Source: CBIHON01 sp966211965 (GTDB lineage Bacteria; Pseudomonadota; Gammaproteobacteria; Burkholderiales; Burkholderiaceae_D). Taken from it: a stretch of 36,627 bases of DNA. The notes beneath the pieces are model-generated. The model did no database searches. It was not told the DNA's origin and saw only the letters and a list, made by a program, of their open reading frames with translations. Made by a program: the position numbers and the translations under genes. Location of the stretch: NCBI GenBank assembly GCA_966211965.1, contig CBIHON010000049.1, positions 1-36,627 on the forward strand, given 5' to 3'. Shown one piece after another: positions 31,757 through 36,627 of the stretch; position 1 is the first letter of the stretch; each line of letters starts with the position of its first letter.

Positions 31757-33045
31757 GATTGCGCGCTCACCGGCTTGCCAAGCCGGAGACCAAGCCCATA
31801 CCAACGCAATACCAGCCAAGTCGAACTGATTGCAGCGACCGTCTGCACGATCAGCAAGGAAGTTGCGGCACCGCGCGCGCCATAGCGCGGTATCAGCCAG
31901 AACGCCAACACCAGTTGCAGCACGACGATGCCGACCGACATACCGACTGTGCGCCGCGCATGATCGGATGCCAGCAGTAGCGAACCGTTCACGATATAGA
32001 TGGCGGCCAACGGATAGGCGACGAAGACCTGTCGCAACAGAGGAACCGCCGGCGCATACTGCGGCGCAAACAATAATGCGATGATGTAATCGGCCAGCAA
32101 CACGACACCGATGGCCGCCGGCACCGTCAGGATCACGACCCGTGAAATCGTCCAGCGGTAGAGCTTACCCAGGCGCTGTCCGCTCTCTGCATGAAACTGC
32201 GACATGGCCGGTGTGCTGGCCGAAGCAATCATGATCGGAATGACTGCGGCGGCTTCGTAAAACTTGATAGCTGCGCTGAACACGCCAAGCTCTGCCGCAC
32301 TGCCAAACCAGCCAAGCACCAGCAGTTCGGCGCGCATCGCCAATGCACTCAGCAGGGCTACGCCGGCATAAGGCAGCGATTGCTTCAGCAGAGTGAGCGC
32401 AGCGGAAATATCGAACGACCAATGCACCTGGAAACCAAGCTGCCGGCTGGCCCAAAGCTGCGCGGCAAAGAAGGCACCGTTGGCCAACAGCGCCACGGCA
32501 ACCGCGGCCCACACCCCGCCTCCTGCCAGCAGCACGATGCCGCCCACGACAGCCTGCGTGACCGCCAGCGTGATTTGCGCCAGAGACGACCACTGCATGC
32601 GCTGCCGGGCATGGCAGGCCGAATCGAGCAGCGTCCCCAATCCCAGCGGCAGCATGCCCAAGCCGGCAAACACCGCAAGCGCCGCGACCTCGCTGCGATA
32701 ACCCATCAGCGCCACGCTGCAGATCATCGTCAAATAACCGATAACGATCAGCGCCGCCTTCAGCGGCAGCAAAACACCGAGATAATACGGAATCCGTCCC
32801 GAATCGCGTGCCAGATCCCGAATGATCAAGCGTGTCAATCCGAAATCGGTGGCGATATCCGCCACCATGACAAAGGACAAGACCAGATTGAAATCGCCGA
32901 AAGCTTCGACGCCCAGATAGCGCGCCAGGGTCAGCACATAAGCGAAGGTAAAGATCTTGCTGACGATCTGACCTGCAACCAGCCATACCGAATTGCGCGC
33001 CACTCGTTCGATCGCCGTGTTGGCGCTGAGCTCAGGCTGACCCAT
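31753..33045 (-). CDS. Wzx-type flippase
   Basis: A membrane protein of about 430 residues with 12-14 predicted helices, of the oligosaccharide flippase (MOP/Wzx) family. The ATG at 33045 is 14 bases inside the previous gene; a GTG at 33054 is an alternative. Near the N-terminus are NSVWLVAGQIVSKIFTFAYV, VLTLARYLGVEAFGDFNLVL and TDFGLTRLIIRDLARD, typical of the family. Later segments include FGSAAELGVFSAAIKFYEAA and LRQVFVAYPLAAIYIVNGSL. It flips the lipid-linked repeat unit to the periplasm before Wzy-type polymerisation. Confidence 0.92.
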   Translation of the reverse strand: MGQPELSANTAIERVARNSVWLVAGQIVSKIFTFAYVLTLARYLGVEAFGDFNLVLSFVMVADIATDFGLTRLIIRDLARDSGRIPYYLGVLLPLKAALIVIGYLTMICSVALMGYRSEVAALAVFAGLGMLPLGLGTLLDSACHARQRMQWSSLAQITLAVTQAVVGGIVLLAGGGVWAAVAVALLANGAFFAAQLWASRQLGFQVHWSFDISAALTLLKQSLPYAGVALLSALAMRAELLVLGWFGSAAELGVFSAAIKFYEAAAVIPIMIASASTPAMSQFHAESGQRLGKLYRWTISRVVILTVPAAIGVVLLADYIIALLFAPQYAPAVPLLRQVFVAYPLAAIYIVNGSLLLASDHARRTVGMSVGIVVLQLVLAFWLIPRYGARGAATSLLIVQTVAAISSTWLVLRWYGLGLRLGKPVSAQS

Positions 33046-34018
33046 GCGGCGCACCTGTATTCTTCAAAAAAATCCGGTCCATGCGATCCCAGTGAAAATC
33101 CCGCGTCAACGCCTTGAGCCTTCCTTCCATGCGATGGAGATTCAAATAATGGCGAAAGCGCGTTTTCATGCCGATGCCCTCTTGGCGTGGCTGGCCCGGA
33201 TCCAACTCCCAAGGATGAAAATAAAATATTCCGGCCTGCCGATCCTGCCGGTTCACTCTTTGCAGCAGCCAGCGCGAAACAGAATATGGCCAAAACCGGA
33301 AAAAGCCGCCGCCGCCGGCAGGAAAATTCCGCTGAAACAGGCGTACGGTCGTGATGGGCAATTCCAGCAAGCCATCGGCGCCATTCGGATAAAACGCAAA
33401 ACGCGGTGCGTCCGGCATGCCATAGTGATCGTGCCTGATCGGATAAATGCTCGAACTGTAGCGATATCCGGCTTGCAGCAACACATCCAAGGCCCACAGG
33501 TTTCGGGTACCGATGGAAAAACTCGGCGCCCGATAGCCCAGCACCGGCCGACCACAAATGTCTTCCAGCACCTTCTTGCTGCAACCCACGTCCTCGCGAA
33601 ACTCATCCGGATTCTGATCGGAAGCTCTGAGATGGGCATAGCCGTGGCTGGCGATCTCATGGCCGCCATCGGCGATCGCCCTCACCATTGCGGGATAACG
33701 TTCGGCAATCCAGCCCAGCGTAAAAAAGGTCGCCTTGATCGAACTCTCATCGAGCAACGCGAGGATACAATCAATGTTGCGCTCAACCCGGCACGCAAGG
33801 GAAGGCCAGCTATCACGAGAAATATGGGGAGCGAATGCCGAGACTTGGAAATAATCCTCGACATCGATGGTCATCGCATTACGTATCGGCGACAAGCCGG
33901 ATGCAATCCCCTTACCGGCATTTTGCCGAACCGCATTCGGCATTTTCGCTCTGCCGTGCAAGCCCTCGATGGAATGAGCCTCTCGATAACTACCGACATC
34001 GAATCCCCCACGAGTCAT
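33032..34018 (-). CDS. XrtA/PEP-CTERM-locus-type polysaccharide deacetylase (NodB + DUF3473)
   Basis: A 328-residue protein. The ATG at 34018 overlaps the sugar transferase stop (ATGA). This adds 48 non-conserved residues before NAMTIDVEDYFQVSAFA, which is where most relatives begin. The CE4 motifs are MTIDVEDYFQ (motif 1), HEIASHGYAHLRAS (motif 2) and GYRAPSFSIGTRNLWALDVL (motif 3). C-terminal features of the DUF3473 group are FFRFWPYSVSRWLLQRVN, then FYFHPWELDPGQP and KTRFRHYLNLHRMEGRL. This is the deacetylase type found in exosortase (XrtA) EPS loci. No exosortase gene is visible here. Confidence 0.9.
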   Translation of the reverse strand: MTRGGFDVGSYREAHSIEGLHGRAKMPNAVRQNAGKGIASGLSPIRNAMTIDVEDYFQVSAFAPHISRDSWPSLACRVERNIDCILALLDESSIKATFFTLGWIAERYPAMVRAIADGGHEIASHGYAHLRASDQNPDEFREDVGCSKKVLEDICGRPVLGYRAPSFSIGTRNLWALDVLLQAGYRYSSSIYPIRHDHYGMPDAPRFAFYPNGADGLLELPITTVRLFQRNFPAGGGGFFRFWPYSVSRWLLQRVNRQDRQAGIFYFHPWELDPGQPRQEGIGMKTRFRHYLNLHRMEGRLKALTRDFHWDRMDRIFLKNTGAPHGSA

Positions 34019-35412
34019 CTACTGCCCTTTCCAAACAGAACAACCTGTACGGTATCGAGCAAAATCAGAAAGTCGAGAAACAAGCTATTGTTCTTTACGT
34101 AGTACAAGTCATACTGCAGCTTTTGCAGCGCGTCCTCGGCTGACGCGCCATACTGGTAGCGCACCTGCGCCAAACCGGTGATGCCCGGCTTGACGCTGTG
34201 CCGGACGTTGTAGTAAGGAACGTTCTCGCAAAACTGTTTTACGAAGAACGGCCGTTCCGGACGTGGTCCAACAAAACTCATCTCGCCGTTGAGCACGTTT
34301 AGAATTTGCGGCAGCTCGTCGATTCTCAACTTGCGCAGAATGCGGCCTACCGTCGTAATCCGCGGGTCATTAGTAGCTGCAAATTGCGGCGTCCCCAGCT
34401 TTTCGGCATCATTGCGCATGCTGCGGAACTTGAGAACCATGAAGGTCCTGCCGTCCTTGCCGACACGCTCCTGTTGATAAAAAATCGGTCCCCGATCTTC
34501 CAAAAAAATGAAAAGCGCAGTGACCAGCATAAGCGGCAGTGTGACAACAAAAAGAATAAGGCTGACGGCCAAGTCGAACATGCGCTTCATGCATGTCCTG
34601 AGCAGACTTTGATCGAAACCGCCACCGAAAACCAGCCAGCTTGGATTGAGGTATTCCACCCTGATTTGACAGGCTTCACGTTCAAAAAACGTGGCGGCAT
34701 CGACGACTTTGACACCGTTTAATTTGCACTCCAGCAGCTCGTGAATCGGCAGACTGCCATCGCGGCGATTTTGCACGGAAGCGACGATTTCACTGGCACG
34801 GTACTGATTCACGACCTGCATCAGCGACTCGCCACGCGGCAAAATCGCAGAAGACGGCACGCAGCACTCCTCGTTGGGCATCGGAATGCAGCCGACTATA
34901 TCTTCTTGATGATAATCGACATGATTCATCACCAGTTCCCGGCACTCCTTGGCCAAAGCGCCGGCCCCAAGAAAAATAATGCGCGATGCCAAGTGACGGG
35001 ATTCAGAAGACTTTAAAAAAATGGCCCTGACCAACAAAATCCCCAGGCAAGCAATGATGACTTCAAGCACCAGCATGCCGCTGCCGAAATAAAGCTGCGG
35101 CACCCAATAAATCACCAAGCTGATAATCCCGCACCCCAACGCGAATGATGGAAGCAGACGCAGAAAAGTTTTCTTGATCCCTTCCCTGAAATTATGCTGA
35201 TACATGCCCAAGGTGCCCATACTGAAAACCATTGCCAAGGCAAACACACAGGCCGAAAGAGAAAAATTCTCGAATTGCAGAGAGAAATGCACGCCGCGAT
35301 CAAAATATTGAATCACGCCGCTCAAATAAGCAGAAGCAATCAGGATCAGAATTTCAGCAATGAGCAGAACAGAGATTTTTTTAGGTACGTAGTGATAGGA
35401 AATCCTCAGCAT
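34015..35412 (-). CDS. EPS initiating sugar transferase, EpsB/TIGR03013 type
   Basis: A 465-residue protein; GGAG lies 6 bases before the ATG. Four or five N-terminal helices come first (VLLIAEILILIASAYLSG, SACVFALAMVFSMGTLG), then a CoA-binding-like cytoplasmic segment (IIFLGAGALAKECRELVM, VPSSAILPRGESLMQVV). Another helix (LAVSLILFVVTLPLMLVTAL) leads to the bacterial sugar transferase domain: IFYQQERVGKDGRTFMVLKF, then RKLRIDELPQILNVLNGEMS, FVGPRPERPFFV and VKPGITGLAQVRYQYGAS. It transfers the first phosphosugar to undecaprenyl phosphate. The family is described from XrtA/PEP-CTERM loci. It is the first gene of the operon, and the following gap of over 1 kb should hold the promoter. Confidence 0.94.
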   Translation of the reverse strand: MLRISYHYVPKKISVLLIAEILILIASAYLSGVIQYFDRGVHFSLQFENFSLSACVFALAMVFSMGTLGMYQHNFREGIKKTFLRLLPSFALGCGIISLVIYWVPQLYFGSGMLVLEVIIACLGILLVRAIFLKSSESRHLASRIIFLGAGALAKECRELVMNHVDYHQEDIVGCIPMPNEECCVPSSAILPRGESLMQVVNQYRASEIVASVQNRRDGSLPIHELLECKLNGVKVVDAATFFEREACQIRVEYLNPSWLVFGGGFDQSLLRTCMKRMFDLAVSLILFVVTLPLMLVTALFIFLEDRGPIFYQQERVGKDGRTFMVLKFRSMRNDAEKLGTPQFAATNDPRITTVGRILRKLRIDELPQILNVLNGEMSFVGPRPERPFFVKQFCENVPYYNVRHSVKPGITGLAQVRYQYGASAEDALQKLQYDLYYVKNNSLFLDFLILLDTVQVVLFGKGSR

Positions 35413-36527
35413 GTTCAGCTCCGTTTTTTCTGACGAATGCGCTCGAACGGATGACTGCCATCAAGCGCCGAAGTGCCGATGCAGCCCAAGAATCCTTGAT
35501 ACCTTGGAACTATCGCCACAGCAGATGCACGGCTGCGCACCCCTTCAAGTGATGGCAAATCGCCGTGAAAGTTTTTTATTAATATCATTTAAAAAATTTT
35601 TCTTATGATGCAAGTAAATTCAAAACGGCAATCAACAGAGAACGGAGCCACTTTCTGCGTTCCGGCACCAAGACCACAAAGACTTTAAAAAAGCGCGCAC
35701 CGGCTTTCCGAGCTCAAACGAAATAAATTTAGCGCGATCACCGAGGATATTTGAAGTTCTGCCTCTTCTCTGGCTGCCCCATGAAACCCGCATCCTGCAG
35801 GGACATAGAATGACAAGAACTGGCGAGAGGGAGAGTATTGAAGTCGACCGAACAAATACTGCCCCCACTGCGAATTATTATTATAACGAAACAATTACCA
35901 AAATACAAATTACATTAAAAAACAATGTATTTTTACAATTTTTGGAATTACTCCCCATAACTGCAGTGTCGACGCACCCCGACTCGTAGCGCGCCATTCG
36001 TTCTCGAACAAAAATAGACGGAGATTCCGGCAACCATTACAGATCATTGCATTGTGCCGTGCTCGCGAACTTCTAGTGCAGCCTCCATATTCCCTCGATG
36101 GATGTGGCGGAGGGATTACCGCAGAGTCTTGCGGCTTCCCCCGTCGCCTTTCTAAAAAACTTACTGCCTCCGGCTTTACTGTCCGCCGAGTCGAGGACCC
36201 CATCATGCAGCCCTTGCATAAGCGGCTTAACTAATATCCATCCTCGTAAAAAACATAACAGTTAAAAATCGCTTCCTTTTCTGCCTAGCCGCCTCACCAT
36301 TGTTCGTCGTTGCATGGCTCGCCATACGCCCTCTCTGGCAGGGGTCACATAGGCTGGCAAACGGCATGCCACTTTATCCCTCACCTCCCCCTCGCTCATC
36401 CTTGCAAGACGAAAAAATCCTTCGATTCCCCGTCACGTTTTTTTGCGAAGATTGACACAACTCCCTTCAATGCACTCACTCCTTGCACATCTTGCCGCCC
36501 ATATTTCTGCTTGCAACAGACCAATAC
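35413..36527. other. Long intergenic region upstream of the EPS operon
   Basis: No convincing gene was found in 1.1 kb. The largest frame (35910-36206, minus, 98 residues) has no ribosome binding site or recognisable domain. Two AT-rich tracts (35570-35640 and 35870-35945) are candidates for the EPS operon promoter and control sites, but I see no pair of -35/-10 boxes good enough to call. The 5' leader of the first gene may be long. Confidence 0.5.
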
Positions 36528-36555
36528 TTGACAATGAAGGATAAACCTCTATAAT
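36528..36555 (+). promoter_or_regulatory. Near-consensus sigma-70 promoter of the tRNA-Gly gene
   Basis: TTGACA at 36528-36533 and TATAAT at 36550-36555 are both perfect consensus boxes with a 16-base spacer. The tRNA starts 18 bases after the -10 box, so transcription should begin just upstream of the mature 5' end. This is typical of highly expressed stable-RNA genes. Confidence 0.9.
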
Positions 36556-36572
36556 GCTCACCTGTTGTCGCC

Positions 36573-36627
36573 GCGGGAGTAGCTCAGTTGGTAGAGCGCA
36601 ACCTTGCCAAGGTTGAGGTCGAGAGTT
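36573..36627 (+). tRNA. tRNA-Gly(GCC), 3' end cut by the window
   Basis: The sequence begins GCGGGAGTAGCTCAGTTGG, has a D loop with GGTAGAGC, and an anticodon stem-loop AACCTTGCCAAGGTT with anticodon GCC. It closely resembles proteobacterial tRNA-Gly(GCC). The T arm and acceptor 3' strand lie beyond the window; further tRNA genes may follow. Confidence 0.95.

Noticed and set aside
30959..31885. 308-codon open frame opposite the Wzy-like gene
   Set aside because: His/Gln/Arg-rich composition typical of antisense to membrane-protein genes; no start signal.
35910..36206. 98-residue minus-strand frame in the intergenic region
   Set aside because: No ribosome binding site, no domain, Arg/Ser-rich; it could be a remnant but I cannot support a gene.
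1..36627. CRISPR arrays and insertion sequences
   Set aside because: No regularly spaced repeats and no transposase gene or terminal inverted repeats were seen; the duplicated fragments at 7.1 kb and 21.9 kb are explained as partial gene copies.

Overview
The window looks like the chromosome of a Burkholderiales betaproteobacterium, most likely near Oxalobacteraceae. That is an inference from gene content, GC-rich codon use and tRNA style; no rRNA or other species marker is present. It has three parts: a decaying prophage (1 to about 15.53 kb), an exopolysaccharide (EPS) locus (16.07-35.41 kb), and a tRNA-Gly gene with a near-consensus promoter at the right edge.

Prophage. The integrase gene ends 68 bases from the 3' end of a complete tRNA-Leu(UAA) gene (minus strand), so this is the integrase-proximal end of an element inserted into that tRNA. 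The other end lies off the left edge. Rightward genes are an exonuclease fragment, RecT, a RecF/SMC-like ATPase, a small ORF, an excisionase-like HTH protein and the tyrosine integrase. Leftward genes are a DUF1367 fragment, two zinc-ribbon proteins, an HU-like protein, an HTH protein, a YbcO-like protein with an in-frame amber codon, a ParB-methyltransferase fusion, an AntA/KilAC antirepressor and a long WGR-domain protein that runs off the window. Where the two operons meet (about 10.73-10.75 kb) both flanking genes have lost their 5' ends, so the divergent control region between them appears deleted. Between the HTH and HU genes lies an AT-richer cargo block (5.2-8.9 kb) on the opposite strand. 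It holds secreted or membrane proteins, two single-base frameshifts and a partial gene duplication. The 9-mer GTCGTGACG recurs upstream of four leftward genes.

EPS locus. galE stands alone on the plus strand. An 11-gene leftward operon with mostly 4-base stop/start overlaps runs from 35.41 to 23.20 kb: initiating sugar transferase (EpsB/TIGR03013 type), XrtA-type polysaccharide deacetylase, Wzx flippase, Wzy-like polymerase/ligase, GT4, outer-membrane export lipoprotein with two export modules, second deacetylase, GT4, GNAT-like acyltransferase, methyltransferase and GT2. A second leftward group (21.64-17.12 kb) encodes a secreted DUF4091 protein, a membrane acyltransferase and a Wzz/GumC-type chain-length protein. 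Between the groups, on the plus strand, is a lipoprotein with a probable glycoside-hydrolase barrel, preceded by an internally deleted copy of its own gene. Together the locus encodes a Wzx/Wzy-type pathway for an acylated, partly deacetylated surface polysaccharide, with two exported candidate hydrolases. The two exosortase-locus-type enzymes occur here without a visible exosortase.
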